Positions 17,123 to 27,529 are shown, numbered from the stretch's first letter. The stretch: DNA of 64,000 nt from Snuella lapsa (GCF_039539345.1 NZ_BAABCY010000007.1:1-64000), one strand, 5' to 3'. Notes: generated by a model not told the origin, from the letters alone. A program made the numbers and translations.

Positions 17123-20100
17123 ATGGAAATAATTATGTCCTCTAAACCCAAAATACCCAAAGCGCTACTACTTATCATTTTTTGCCTGCTTACAACCGTA
17201 CGCATGTTATCGCAGGGCGTACCGGAACTACCCGCGGTTATTGCCCCGACACCGGCTGTTGCCGAACTGGGCAAGTACGGTACCTACCCCGTATCCATGA
17301 ATACGGGCATCCCTAACATTAGCTTCCCATTGTTTGATGTGAGCGTGGCAGAGATCTCCCTGCCCTTTAGCCTGTCCTACCATGCCGGAGGGATCAAGGT
17401 TAACCAGGAAGCCACCGAAGTGGGCCTTGGCTGGAGCATTAGTGGGAACATGGTTATACACCGTAATGTTCTGGGAACACCGGACGAAGCGACCCAGGGC
17501 AATTTTAATATGGCTGTAATGGATATAAACGATTATTATGACAAATGTTCACATGCATCTTCAGAAAGAGAGGAAGATTATTATGAACTTAAAGCAACAG
17601 CTGACGGAGCGGGAGAAGATTCCAGACCCGACATGTTTAACTACAACATTGCCGGTAAGTCCGGACAGTTTATCTATGCTTCTGACAGATCCTATATGAC
17701 CTTTCCTTACGAGCCCATTAAAATAGAACGGGATGTTTCAGGGAGCAACTACTACTTTGCTATTACCGATGAAAAAGGCACCAAATACAGGTTTAGGGAT
17801 ATCAATAAAATTCTTATCGATGATAATCCAAGCCCAAAGACGTATCATATTACAGATTGGTACCTTACAGATGTTATATCACGTAACAAACAGGATACCA
17901 TACATTTCGAATATGAAACGTGTGGATATGTTAAAGAACAAAAAGAGTATTACCAGATTATGGGTAGGGCATTAGAGTTTAGTGGCTCCACATTGGTACC
18001 AGTGCAAACCTCTCCTTTAGAGGATATTAGTTACTCCAACATTGCCCAAGAAGAGATGAGAATTAAAAGGATAACCTATCGCAACGGCGAAGTAGTTTTT
18101 AATTATAATACGCAGCGATTGGATCGACCACAAACTTCCGCAAAAATGCTAGACGACATAAAAATTTATGACTCCAATGGCATACAGGTTAAGGAATTCC
18201 ATTTTTCCTACAATTATTTTACAGCCAACTTTACCGGCTCTTCCGGATATCCTGACATTGACAAGAAGCGGCTCAAACTTTTGGGGTTCTCGGAGGTATC
18301 CATTGCCCAACCTAATCTGAAAAAAGAACACACTTTTGATTATGAAACAGCCATTAGCATACCACGCAAAGGCAGCTTTGCCCAAGATTACTGGGGTTAT
18401 TTTAACGGCAAGGCAAATAACAGCTTAATTCCGTCTGTTACCGTACAGGGAAGTGATTTCTATCTTAGTAACTTATTTGAAAAAGCAGCATATTACCCTA
18501 ACCCGAATGTTACCGACCAAAACACCACCTGGAGTATTGGTTCTGCCAACCGCGCGGTAGATACCAGTAAGATGCGTATGTGCATGCTCAAAAAAATAAC
18601 CTATCCCACAAAAGGGTATACCAAATTTGAGTTTGAACCCCACGCCTATACTTCCGAACTAGGAGGTTCTCCTACTACAGTGTATGGTGGCGGGTTACGG
18701 ATAGCAAATATCAAGAACTACCTGTACGATGGAACACTGGCCTCATTTGAGGAATACCGTTATGGCATCAATGAAAATGGACTGGGAGAAAAGCTCTTTG
18801 ACGAGGAATTATTCTTTAAAAATTATGACGACTACACCTTGGAATCCTGGGAAGGACCACTTAGTGGATCAAATCGTGCTTGTGCTAATTGGGTAGCTGC
18901 CTGGCAGCGTAAGTACCTGGGCATAGATGTCTACGCTTCAGTCAATTACAATGGAGGTTCTCTGGTTTATAAAGAAGTTAATCATTACCAGGGAACAAAT
19001 CCATCAAGCTTGTTAAAAACCAAATATGAATACAACTTGGTTTCTGAAACTACTCTAACCGGAATTTACCAACCTGAGAATTACTTTAACAGTAGCAACT
19101 ATGGCAGCTTATGTCATTCATGGACGGACTCACAATTATTAACCAAGACTACCTACAAAAAGAATGGGGCCTCTTACACCCCTGTACATCTAGAAGAAAA
19201 CACTTATAGTACTATTTTCTCGAAAAATGATTACGGATTGTTGGTTAAAGAAAGGCAGCGTTACATAGAACCTACAACCTATAGTCCCCCATTATGTGAA
19301 AGTTATGGTCCTGGTACAGCAGGCGATCCCCTTTTTATAATTGCTGGTCAGTTCTTTTATAAAAGCCGAGCCTACCGAATGACCCAGAAAAAAGAAACGT
19401 CCTACCTACCAAGTACATCCGACGCAGTGGTGGTAACCAGCACCATGGGCTATGGCAACACGACCCATATGCAGATGACCACATCGACCACGACTAGCAG
19501 CGACGGAAAAACCACGATCAACAAGATGTTCTATCCCAACGATATTACCTCTACCAATACACTTCTGGGACCAACATTGAGCAGTCCCCAAAAATTGGCC
19601 GTAGACCGGCTAAAAACCACCGGGGACCTGCACCGTCTTATCACACCGGTACAAACCGAGGTTTACAGTGACGATAACAGCAACGGAACGGCCGAAACGG
19701 GCGAGTTAGTAGCATTGCAACGTACCGACTACAAAGACTGGGGAGGCGCCCTGGTCCTGCCGGAAGCTATCGGCACTCTTAAAGGGGCCTATAACAGCAG
19801 TACCAACACCTTGCAGGATCGCATTGCCTACCATAGTTATGATAGCTTTGGTAACCCTATTGAGGTAAGCAAGGCCGACGGTTCGCATATCTACTATGTT
19901 TGGGGCTATAACAAGCAGTACCCCATTGCCAAGATCGAGAACTTTGATGCCTCTATAGATATGACCCCTACGATCCAAAACCTGATCGCTTCCGCTCAGG
20001 GTGCTTCAAATGCTGATGACGACACCTGTCTGGATGGAGAAAGTTGCGACGAAGCCAATCTACGGGGTGTCCTGGGTACATTAAGAAATGCATTGCCAGA

Positions 20101-20275
20101 AAAATCTTTAGTAAGTACCTATACCTACGATCCTTTAATAGGCATTACCAGCATGACCGATCCCAGGGGCTATACCACCTATTACCTGTACGATGGCTTT
20201 AACCGTTTGGAATACGTTAAAGACAATCAGGGCAAGGTGCTTAGCGAAAACGAATACCATTATAAAGGCCAATAA
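17123..20275 (+). CDS. Secreted TcB/SpvB-like YD-repeat protein
   Basis: A 1050-residue exported protein. It has a Sec signal peptide (about residues 1-31), a beta-rich N-terminal domain with the GLGWSISG-type motif seen in SpvB/TcB and RHS amino-terminal regions, then divergent repeats, and near the C-terminus clear YD repeats (YHSYDSFGNPIEV, YYLYDGFNRLEYV). It has no conserved RHS core or toxin tip. In Tc toxins the B part forms half of the hollow shell, and the downstream 1575-residue protein would supply the rest. It starts the RHS operon opposite the response regulator. Confidence 0.75.
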   Translation: MEIIMSSKPKIPKALLLIIFCLLTTVRMLSQGVPELPAVIAPTPAVAELGKYGTYPVSMNTGIPNISFPLFDVSVAEISLPFSLSYHAGGIKVNQEATEVGLGWSISGNMVIHRNVLGTPDEATQGNFNMAVMDINDYYDKCSHASSEREEDYYELKATADGAGEDSRPDMFNYNIAGKSGQFIYASDRSYMTFPYEPIKIERDVSGSNYYFAITDEKGTKYRFRDINKILIDDNPSPKTYHITDWYLTDVISRNKQDTIHFEYETCGYVKEQKEYYQIMGRALEFSGSTLVPVQTSPLEDISYSNIAQEEMRIKRITYRNGEVVFNYNTQRLDRPQTSAKMLDDIKIYDSNGIQVKEFHFSYNYFTANFTGSSGYPDIDKKRLKLLGFSEVSIAQPNLKKEHTFDYETAISIPRKGSFAQDYWGYFNGKANNSLIPSVTVQGSDFYLSNLFEKAAYYPNPNVTDQNTTWSIGSANRAVDTSKMRMCMLKKITYPTKGYTKFEFEPHAYTSELGGSPTTVYGGGLRIANIKNYLYDGTLASFEEYRYGINENGLGEKLFDEELFFKNYDDYTLESWEGPLSGSNRACANWVAAWQRKYLGIDVYASVNYNGGSLVYKEVNHYQGTNPSSLLKTKYEYNLVSETTLTGIYQPENYFNSSNYGSLCHSWTDSQLLTKTTYKKNGASYTPVHLEENTYSTIFSKNDYGLLVKERQRYIEPTTYSPPLCESYGPGTAGDPLFIIAGQFFYKSRAYRMTQKKETSYLPSTSDAVVVTSTMGYGNTTHMQMTTSTTTSSDGKTTINKMFYPNDITSTNTLLGPTLSSPQKLAVDRLKTTGDLHRLITPVQTEVYSDDNSNGTAETGELVALQRTDYKDWGGALVLPEAIGTLKGAYNSSTNTLQDRIAYHSYDSFGNPIEVSKADGSHIYYVWGYNKQYPIAKIENFDASIDMTPTIQNLIASAQGASNADDDTCLDGESCDEANLRGVLGTLRNALPEKSLVSTYTYDPLIGITSMTDPRGYTTYYLYDGFNRLEYVKDNQGKVLSENEYHYKGQ

Positions 20276-20295
20276 TTAAAAACCAACACAACAAG

Positions 20296-20748
20296 ATGAA
20301 AACGATACAAACCCTGGCACTGCTATTTGTGCTTAGCATAACTTCCATACAAAACCTTACCGCCCAGACGGTCGAAGCACAACTTACAGGCAACTGGAAG
20401 CTGGATTACACCGCTACCTATAACCATACAAGTACAGCCATGCGTGCCAAATTGGATGCTTTACCGCTTGAAACACGCAGCAACATAACATCGGCTTACC
20501 GTAACCGGACAATGACCTTTAAAACGGATAACAGTTTTGTTATGACCCTTGCCGACGGCAGGAAGGTTACCGGTTCCTGGGCGCTTGACCAGGCCAATAG
20601 CCTTCTGGAGGTAACCACACCCAATGGCAAGGTATTTAACTATAAGATAAACAGCCTGGACAGTGCTCTGCTGGTTATTGTTCTTGAAGCCCAGAAAAGT
20701 GCCAATGCCCTGTTTCCTGAAATGCATTTTACCAAAATACAAAACTAA
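20296..20748 (+). CDS. Small secreted lipocalin-like protein
   Basis: A 150-residue protein with a Sec signal peptide (cleavage near AQT, residue 24) and a compact beta-rich body, LTGNWKLDYTATY … TMTFKTDNSFVMTLADGRKVTGSWAL, resembling lipocalin-like domains of Bacteroidetes. It lies between the two RHS genes with gaps of 20 and 5 bases, so it is part of the same operon. It may bind a ligand, serve as a chaperone or protect the producer; none of these is shown by the sequence. Confidence 0.65.
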   Translation: MKTIQTLALLFVLSITSIQNLTAQTVEAQLTGNWKLDYTATYNHTSTAMRAKLDALPLETRSNITSAYRNRTMTFKTDNSFVMTLADGRKVTGSWALDQANSLLEVTTPNGKVFNYKINSLDSALLVIVLEAQKSANALFPEMHFTKIQN

Positions 20749-20753
20749 AAACC

Positions 20754-23700
20754 ATGAGAAAGACAAACACCTATATACATACACTACTGGTTACCGCATG
20801 CTTTCTTTTAACCCTTAACCTGTGGTCGCAAACCTATTATATTAGCGGCCCCACATCGGTAAGTTCGGGTCCCACATATACCTATACCGTCATGGACCCT
20901 ACTTATAACGGGATCTCGGGTATTAACTGGAACAACACTTACGGAACCATTTCGCCAGCTTCGGGGAACAGTGCAAACGCCACTTTTTATAATGGCAGTT
21001 CTGCCACGATCGCTGCAGACGTTTACGATAACATGTTTAATTACCACCTGGCAACCCTTGCTGTGTCCATTAGTTCCGGTGCCCCGTCGACACCCCCGGC
21101 ACCGACCATCCAGAGTACCAACTGCGGGAATACGGTTCTGGCCAGGAGCACACCGCCCAGTGGTGTGACCTATTACTGGCAAAGCAGTAGCAGTGGCACC
21201 AGTACCTCCAACTCTGCCAGTACCATTACCAAGACCAGTAGCGGCACCCAATACCTCAGGGCCCGCAACAGTGGCGGTACCTGGAGTACTTCCTCCAGCA
21301 GCAAGGCCTATACCGTTACCCAGCCCACCATCTGGTACCAGGACCAGGACGGCGATGGGCTTGGCGACCCTGCCAATACGCAATCGGCCTGTAGCCAACC
21401 AGCGGGATATGTGTCCAATAACAGCGACCAGTGCCCCACACAGGCGGGAAGCTCGGGGCACAACGGCTGTCCACTTAGCGACGAGAACTACGTCTATTCC
21501 ATAAACTATCAGGAGGCCTATACCGAAGCCCAGTTGGTATCTGCTCCCAACAGCGACAAAATAGAAGCGGTTACCTATTTTGATGGCCTGGGCAGGCCCA
21601 TGCAAAGCGTGGGTATCCGAGCCGGAGCTGATAAATTAAGGAATAACCTCATTAATTGGGAGGACAACTGGACCCTCGGCAGTGGTTCGGCACCATTCTT
21701 TGATCAAAATGGGGCGACCTCAGAGAACGAACGGGTAATGGGAACAGATGCCTATGGCAATACCTCCATGCTCTGGCGCTGTGGCAACGATAGCAGTAGT
21801 AATGGAGATGGAGGATGGAACTCCAAATATATGTCCGTAGACCACACCGTGGGTTACAGGTATACCGTATGGGTCAAACGTACCGTGTCGCAAAACGGAA
21901 CGACCTATCACGGTACCCATAATGTGGCCAACCTTAGTGGTACGTCACAATCGAACCCCTACTTTTGGTCTGGCGACACCCCACAGTTAAACACCTGGTA
22001 CCTGATAGTAGGCATCATTCACCCCAGCAATTATGCCGGTGCCGATACCGGGGTTAGCGGCGTATACGATACCAATGGGACCAAGGTGTTGGATGGCAAC
22101 GAATTTAAGTGGTTGTCCTCTACGGTCACATCAAACTTCAGGAGTTATCTCTACTACAGCACCGATGTTAATGTCCGGCAGTATTTTTACGACCCCATCG
22201 TGCAACGCCTCGATGGCAACGAAGCCTCCATCACAGATATTATAGAAGGGCATATAGGTAAGGACATTATTACCCATACGGGCTATGACACCTATGGCCG
22301 ACAGGATGAAGAGTATTTGCCCTATACTGCCAGTAGTAACGGTGGGTTATATCGCAGCAGTGCCGAAAGTGCTACCAAATCCTTTTATGATGCAGCTCAA
22401 TATGAGGCCGATTTTCCTGGGATGAGCACCGCCACCATCAATCCGTATTCTGAAAAGCACTTCGAGGCCTCGCCGTTAAACCGTGTCCTGGAGCAAGGCG
22501 CCCCGGGCAAAGACTGGCTGGTCAACAAAACAAGCGATACCGACCGTACTATTAAATTTGATTACCAGACCAATACCGCCAGCGAGGTGCGCTTCTATAT
22601 GGTGAGCCTGAGTTTTACCAACAATACCTATACGCCCACGCTTACAGGGGGCAGCACCTATTATGCCGCCAAGGAGCTTTATAAGACCGTGACCAAGGAC
22701 GAGAACTGGACCAGTGGCACCAACCATACCACCGAGGAGTTCAAGGACAAAAAGGGACGGGTAGTGTTAAAGCGCAGCTATAATAATGGGGCACATGACA
22801 CTTATTATGTATACGATAAATTTGGGAACCTCACCTATGTATTGCCTCCCAAGGTGGTGCACGACGGTAGTATCTCTGCCACCGAACTTGACGAGCTGTG
22901 CTACCAGTACAAGTACGACCACCGCAACCGCCTGGTGGAAAAGAAAATCCCCGGTAAAGGCTGGGAGTATATTGTCTATAACAAATTGGATCAACCGGTA
23001 CTTACACAAGATGCCAATCAGCGTGTGCCTGCCACAGACCAATGGCTCTTTACCAAGTACGATGCCCTTGGCAGGGTGGCCTATACGGGGCTGATTAACA
23101 ATAACAGCAGCCGTACCAGCCTGCAAAGTACCGTTGATGGCATTGCTACGCCCTGGGTAACCAAACTGGGCTCGGCAACGAGCATAGCTGGCACTACCAT
23201 CTACTATAACAACGGTGCCTATCCGACCAGTATTGCCGAAATACATACCATTAACTATTACGACAACTATACCTTCGATAAGGTTTCCGGGAACTCCGAG
23301 TCCTCCTATGGGATTACCCCCATTACCAACGTTAAGGGACTGGCCACAGGCAGTAAGGTGAGGGTATTGACAACCAACGAGTGGATTACCTCGGTAACCT
23401 ATTACAACGCTAAGGCACAGCCCATTTACGTGTACAGCTTTAACGATTACCTAAACACCACCGATAAGGTAAAAAGCAAATTGGACTTCACAGGTAAAGT
23501 GGAAGAGACTACAACGACCCACGCCCGAACCAGCTTTAGTACGGTAACCACCGTTGATACTTTTACCTACGATCACATGGGGCGCTTGCTCTCTCAAAAA
23601 CAGAAGATCAACAGCCTGGCGGACGAGCAGATCGTACAGAACAGTTACGACGACCTGGGACAGCTTATTAGCAAAGGGGTTGGTGGTAAGGCCACCCAGG

Positions 23701-25481
23701 GCAGATTACAAAATGTAGACTACAGTTATAATGTAAGGGGTTGGTTAAAACAAATTAACAACCCGGGAAGTCTGGGGAATGACCTCTTTGGGTTTAAGAT
23801 CAACTATAACTCTACCGAAATGGGAGTTTCTGGTGTAGCTGCACTGTATAACGGGAACATAAGTGAGACTATATGGCGCTCGGCTAACACCGGATCCTAT
23901 GGCAACAGAAAGAGGGGTTATGCTTATCAGTACGATGCCCTAAACCGTATAACTGCAGGGCAATTTAGACGGGCAAACAGTGCAGGTGCCAGTTTTAACG
24001 AGGACACCAACAGTTATAATGTAACTGGTATACAATATGATAAGAACGGGAATATAGAATTCTTAAATAGACGAGGCGTTGTAAACAGTTCTAATAGCAT
24101 TGGTGATATGGATAAGTTGGCATACGATTATTTTCCGAATACCAATAGGTTACGATCGATTGACGAGCTAAGTGGGGGTAATACGACCTATGGGTTTAAA
24201 GACGGTAGTACCGCATCCCAAGAGTATTATTACGATACCAATGGCAACATGCTGTCCGATGACAATAAGAAGATAACCAGCATCTTGTACAACCACTTGA
24301 ACTTGCCGACCGAGGTAAAATTTGAGAACAACAGCAACAAAAGGGTCACTTATGTCTATGATGCTGCAGGCATAAAGTTGAAAAAATCGGTATACAACAA
24401 CAGTAGTACGCCAACGACTACCACGGACTATGCATCGGGCTATGTCTATGAGAACAACGTATTGCAGTTCTTTAACCATCCCGAAGGTTACGTTGACGTG
24501 GCAGGTGGCTATAAGTACGTGTACCAATTTAAGGATCACTTGGGAAATATTAGGCTCTCTTATATGGACGATGACAATAGTGGTAGCGTGGACAGTTCCG
24601 AGATCATCAAGGAATCGAATTACTATCCATTCGGGTTAAGGCATTTGGGGTACAATAGCAATGTGTCATCATTCGGCAACAGCGTGGCCAAGCGGTATAT
24701 GTTCGGTGGCAAGGAATATCAGGACGACAATGTTGGCGGCAATTACCTGAATTGGTACGATATTACGGCACGTAACTATGACCCTGCATTGGGTAGGTGG
24801 ATGAACTTAGACCCGTTGGCGGAGCAGATGAGAAGGCATAGCCCTTATAATTATGCGTTTAATAATCCAATAAGTTTTATTGACCCAGATGGAATGGCAC
24901 CATACTGGATTAATAATGGTGATGGCACATGGACAGCAGAAGCTGGTGATAGTGCTTCCACATTGGCAGAAGACGCAAATATATCTTTTGAACAAGCCAA
25001 AAAAATAATGGCTAGCACTAAGAAAGAAAATTCTTCTTTGGGTAATATGGGAACATATATTGATCCAAAGGATGGTGTAGAGAAATCAGCTGTAGATGAA
25101 GGCGATGTTGTTGTCGTTGGAGAAATAGAATCACATGATGCTGGAGATATTAGAATAGTTTCTGATGATGCTGATGTTGAAGAAAGTGACCTTAGTAATT
25201 TTAACACTGGAGAAATTGAGAAGGACAGGACTAATGAAAAAAAATTAGAATTAATATTAGAAGTCTCTAGGTTGATTACGCCTGACCCATTGGATATTAT
25301 TCTAAGAGGAGCAGGAGATATTACAGCACCTAAATCAAGTCGTAGTAATACAAGAACGACTAGTCCAGCACCTTCTACAAAACAACAACAAACACAACAA
25401 CAAACACAACAACAAACACAAATACAAAAACAAGCAAGAAGAAAAGCAAAAAAGACTCTTAAGACAGGAAAGAGACAATAG
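20754..25481 (+). CDS. Secreted RHS protein (DUF6443, TcC-like) with variable C-terminal tip
   Basis: A 1575-residue exported protein. In order: Sec signal peptide (1-26), Ig/PKD-like region (to about 110), a second Ser/Thr-rich beta domain, a Ca-type DQDGDGLGD loop near 200, the DUF6443 segment (VTYFDGLGRPMQSVG) near 265, many YD repeats (700-1200), and the RHS core with FKDHLGNIRLSY and ARNYDPALGRWMNLDPL near 1345. It ends at DPDGMAP near 1380. The ~200-residue tip has a LysM-like segment and a Gln/Thr- and Lys-rich tail. The RHS shell would enclose the tip. Its closest relative in the window is the orphan module at 32.2 kb. Confidence 0.88.
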   Translation: MRKTNTYIHTLLVTACFLLTLNLWSQTYYISGPTSVSSGPTYTYTVMDPTYNGISGINWNNTYGTISPASGNSANATFYNGSSATIAADVYDNMFNYHLATLAVSISSGAPSTPPAPTIQSTNCGNTVLARSTPPSGVTYYWQSSSSGTSTSNSASTITKTSSGTQYLRARNSGGTWSTSSSSKAYTVTQPTIWYQDQDGDGLGDPANTQSACSQPAGYVSNNSDQCPTQAGSSGHNGCPLSDENYVYSINYQEAYTEAQLVSAPNSDKIEAVTYFDGLGRPMQSVGIRAGADKLRNNLINWEDNWTLGSGSAPFFDQNGATSENERVMGTDAYGNTSMLWRCGNDSSSNGDGGWNSKYMSVDHTVGYRYTVWVKRTVSQNGTTYHGTHNVANLSGTSQSNPYFWSGDTPQLNTWYLIVGIIHPSNYAGADTGVSGVYDTNGTKVLDGNEFKWLSSTVTSNFRSYLYYSTDVNVRQYFYDPIVQRLDGNEASITDIIEGHIGKDIITHTGYDTYGRQDEEYLPYTASSNGGLYRSSAESATKSFYDAAQYEADFPGMSTATINPYSEKHFEASPLNRVLEQGAPGKDWLVNKTSDTDRTIKFDYQTNTASEVRFYMVSLSFTNNTYTPTLTGGSTYYAAKELYKTVTKDENWTSGTNHTTEEFKDKKGRVVLKRSYNNGAHDTYYVYDKFGNLTYVLPPKVVHDGSISATELDELCYQYKYDHRNRLVEKKIPGKGWEYIVYNKLDQPVLTQDANQRVPATDQWLFTKYDALGRVAYTGLINNNSSRTSLQSTVDGIATPWVTKLGSATSIAGTTIYYNNGAYPTSIAEIHTINYYDNYTFDKVSGNSESSYGITPITNVKGLATGSKVRVLTTNEWITSVTYYNAKAQPIYVYSFNDYLNTTDKVKSKLDFTGKVEETTTTHARTSFSTVTTVDTFTYDHMGRLLSQKQKINSLADEQIVQNSYDDLGQLISKGVGGKATQGRLQNVDYSYNVRGWLKQINNPGSLGNDLFGFKINYNSTEMGVSGVAALYNGNISETIWRSANTGSYGNRKRGYAYQYDALNRITAGQFRRANSAGASFNEDTNSYNVTGIQYDKNGNIEFLNRRGVVNSSNSIGDMDKLAYDYFPNTNRLRSIDELSGGNTTYGFKDGSTASQEYYYDTNGNMLSDDNKKITSILYNHLNLPTEVKFENNSNKRVTYVYDAAGIKLKKSVYNNSSTPTTTTDYASGYVYENNVLQFFNHPEGYVDVAGGYKYVYQFKDHLGNIRLSYMDDDNSGSVDSSEIIKESNYYPFGLRHLGYNSNVSSFGNSVAKRYMFGGKEYQDDNVGGNYLNWYDITARNYDPALGRWMNLDPLAEQMRRHSPYNYAFNNPISFIDPDGMAPYWINNGDGTWTAEAGDSASTLAEDANISFEQAKKIMASTKKENSSLGNMGTYIDPKDGVEKSAVDEGDVVVVGEIESHDAGDIRIVSDDADVEESDLSNFNTGEIEKDRTNEKKLELILEVSRLITPDPLDIILRGAGDITAPKSSRSNTRTTSPAPSTKQQQTQQQTQQQTQIQKQARRKAKKTLKTGKRQ
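25381..25424 (+). repeat. Short tandem repeat in the RHS tip
   Basis: Three near-identical 14-15-base units (CAACAACAAACACA) encode the QQQTQ-type tail of the RHS tip. Such slippage-prone repeats could vary the tail length or frame. Confidence 0.6.
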
Positions 25482-25501
25482 ATATCATTAAATAGTCTAG
25501 T

Positions 25502-25541
25502 AAAAATACTGTATCGTTTAATATGATGCAGTATTTTTGTT
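25502..25541 (+). terminator. Hairpin after RHS gene
   Basis: A perfect 10-bp stem AAAAATACTG / CAGTATTTTT with a 17-base loop, located 20 bases after the RHS stop and 28 before the next gene. It may attenuate rather than fully stop transcription into that gene. Confidence 0.65.
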
Positions 25542-25569
25542 ATGTAGTCTATTAATTTCGAACTAAAAG

Positions 25570-26322
25570 GTGCATAATAAGAAAACAATTGTATCATTAA
25601 TTATTTCAATAGCTTTTTTATTGGGGAGCTTTTTATATCTTAGGAAAAGAGAAATAAATTATACTCCAACGGCATATGAAAAAGAGCTAATTAGTTATTT
25701 TAAAGAGATAGCCTTACACTCTGAATATGACGACAACCCTAATAAAGTAATCAAGTGGGCAGAACCAATGGCACTTTATATAGTAAAAGAAGAAGAGTTT
25801 AAGCCTCAAATGTCCTTTGTAAAAAAGACTATAAACGAAATAAACCTATTAGCAACTGATGGATTTAAAATAGTATTAACCGATAATCCTTTAAAGAGTA
25901 ATTGTATTCTTTATTTGTGTAAAAAAAATAAAGTTGCTGAATTAGACCAATATTTTTACGAAATGCTAAACGATGGTATAGATTATGACATTTCTGGTCT
26001 TGCATATTCTGAGTTTGCAACAAATACAAATATCATAGACAAATCTTTAATTTTCATAAATTCTGAATACTCTTTGAGTGTTCAAGAATCTACAATACTA
26101 GAAGAAATAACACAAAGTTTAGGCTTAGCGTTTGATTCTAAAGTATACCCAAACAGTATTTTTTATAAAGATAAATCTAAACAAAAAAATAGAGTAAGGG
26201 AATATTTACAATTAGATAAAGACGTTATTAGATTATTATACCATCCCAAAATGAAGCCTGCACTAGATTCATTTGAAGTAAATAGAGTAATTAAAAGAAT
26301 ATTGAAATCAGAAAAGGATTGA
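25570..26322 (+). CDS. DUF2927-like exported protein, possible tip-associated factor
   Basis: A 250-residue protein with a GTG start, an N-terminal membrane anchor or signal (residues 6-24) and a C-terminal domain with LEEITQSLGLAFDSKVYPNSIFY, the conserved EExTQsLGL…S-x-F motif of DUF2927 (a predicted metallopeptidase-like family, here without an obvious HExxH). It follows the RHS tip directly, the place where an immunity or processing protein would lie. No family precedent is known to me for that role, so it is inference. The codons are much more AT-rich than the RHS core. Confidence 0.6.
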   Translation: MHNKKTIVSLIISIAFLLGSFLYLRKREINYTPTAYEKELISYFKEIALHSEYDDNPNKVIKWAEPMALYIVKEEEFKPQMSFVKKTINEINLLATDGFKIVLTDNPLKSNCILYLCKKNKVAELDQYFYEMLNDGIDYDISGLAYSEFATNTNIIDKSLIFINSEYSLSVQESTILEEITQSLGLAFDSKVYPNSIFYKDKSKQKNRVREYLQLDKDVIRLLYHPKMKPALDSFEVNRVIKRILKSEKD

Positions 26323-26368
26323 ATTTAGAACTTGACTATGCTTATTTTCTATAATAGTCTTTAGTTTT

Positions 26369-26644
26369 TTAACTGTCCCTTTGTTGTTGTTTGATCAACA
26401 GGAAGCTTAGAATTATAATAATACTTATTCCGATTACTAATAATCCATATTTAAATAACCCTGTGAGGATAAATGCAGCAAATCCTTTATAGCGAAATTT
26501 ATTCGCTTCTTCAACGAGCTCAGGTATTATGTTAGAATTCTCCAAAAAGAAATAGCAGACAATACAGAATAAACCAATTATGTATAGTCTAACTATTTTT
26601 AAATTCTTTTTATTCATTAGTTTTTCTTCAATATACTGCGACAA
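26369..26644 (-). CDS. Small two-helix membrane protein
   Basis: A 91-residue protein with a basic N-terminus and two hydrophobic segments (about residues 18-36 and 56-84). The function is unknown. It reads against the RHS/DUF2927 genes. A membrane-anchored immunity protein is possible given the position, but the orientation argues against cotranscription with the tip. Confidence 0.5.
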   Translation of the reverse strand: MSQYIEEKLMNKKNLKIVRLYIIGLFCIVCYFFLENSNIIPELVEEANKFRYKGFAAFILTGLFKYGLLVIGISIIIILSFLLIKQQQRDS

Positions 26645-27050
26645 TCTGGCTCTTATGTTAAACTAGCCAAACTTAATAAGCATTAAAAATAGTGAATTTT
26701 GGTGATGCGGTGAATTAAGAGCATGTAAAAAAAATAAACGCATAAATAATCCATTCTATATCACACACACCATAAAAGGTCTAGGTCTAAATTAGTTAAC
26801 CAATTAATTACTTAAAACATAAAGCAGGTATATTTCTATACCTGTTTTTCTTATGTTTTAGAGAGTAAAAACTCAGAAAATGCCATTTTGTAACTTACTG
26901 ACAATCAGTAAACTAATTTTTTGCATGTGCAATTTTTGTAATTTTCTAATAATCAAGTATTTGAGTTGAAAAAGGTTGCTATAGTGCAACCTAGGAGTAC
27001 ATGTTATATAGGGCGTACTTTAATAACTTTAATTTGTGATGGTTTTAGGC
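26645..27050. other. Gene-free stretch with hairpins
   Basis: About 400 AT-rich bases without a gene. They hold the CAGGTATA/TATACCTG hairpin annotated separately, a spaced inverted repeat GCTCTTA…TAAGAGC and the small hairpin GGTTGC-TATAGT-GCAACC near 26975. The left end of the recombinase element probably lies here, but I cannot place it. Confidence 0.4.
26819..26850. terminator. Bidirectional hairpin terminator
   Basis: CAGGTATA-TTTC-TATACCTG is a perfect 8-bp stem flanked by A-rich and T-rich runs, as expected of a bidirectional terminator. A near-copy lies at 34288-34320, behind the second RHS module, so both may derive from the 3' end of an ancestral RHS locus. Confidence 0.65.
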
Positions 27051-27383
27051 TTACGAAGAGTATGCTTTTTTGGTCTTATGGTAACTTATAGCCATATCTA
27101 TTAAGTCGTAAATTTTGGCTTTTTCTTCGTTAGTAAAACTCTCAATGTCCTTAATTTTTTGCAGTAGTTCCTTGTCCATTATTATATCATCCCCGCCAAT
27201 CAGGAAATCAATAGTAACACCAAGCGCATCTGCTATGGCCTTAGCTGTATCAATTGAAGGCTTAATCTCGTTACGCTCGTAACGTCCAATGATAGGTGCA
27301 GACGTACCAACTTTTTTAGCAAGTTCATCCTGCGACCACTTTAGTCGCTTCCTTAAAGACAATATACGTTCTCCAAAAGTCAT
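27051..27383 (-). CDS. XRE-family transcriptional regulator
   Basis: A 110-residue regulator with an N-terminal Cro/C1-type HTH (SQDELAKKVGTSAPIIGRYER … PSIDTAKAIADALGV), then a short helical C-terminal oligomerisation region. It is divergent from the ATPase/recombinase operon, with only about 60 bases to the alternative upstream start of that operon. It is therefore the likely repressor of the element's recombination genes. Confidence 0.85.
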   Translation of the reverse strand: MTFGERILSLRKRLKWSQDELAKKVGTSAPIIGRYERNEIKPSIDTAKAIADALGVTIDFLIGGDDIIMDKELLQKIKDIESFTNEEKAKIYDLIDMAISYHKTKKAYSS

Positions 27384-27529
27384 ATAAAAGTATTGTAAAT
27401 AACCTGTTTTAAGGGTTTAGAGCAAATGTAAGTCACTTATTAGTGTTAAACAAGTCAAATAAATGTTGTTTTGTTAGAACCTATTTATTAGTTTTGTTAC
27501 CAATTGGTACTAAAAAATATTTTTTAACA

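Noticed and set aside
20808..23246. Long minus-strand ORFs within the RHS gene
   Set aside because: They mirror the codon bias of the RHS gene in other frames, are low-complexity and have no matching features; they are shadows.
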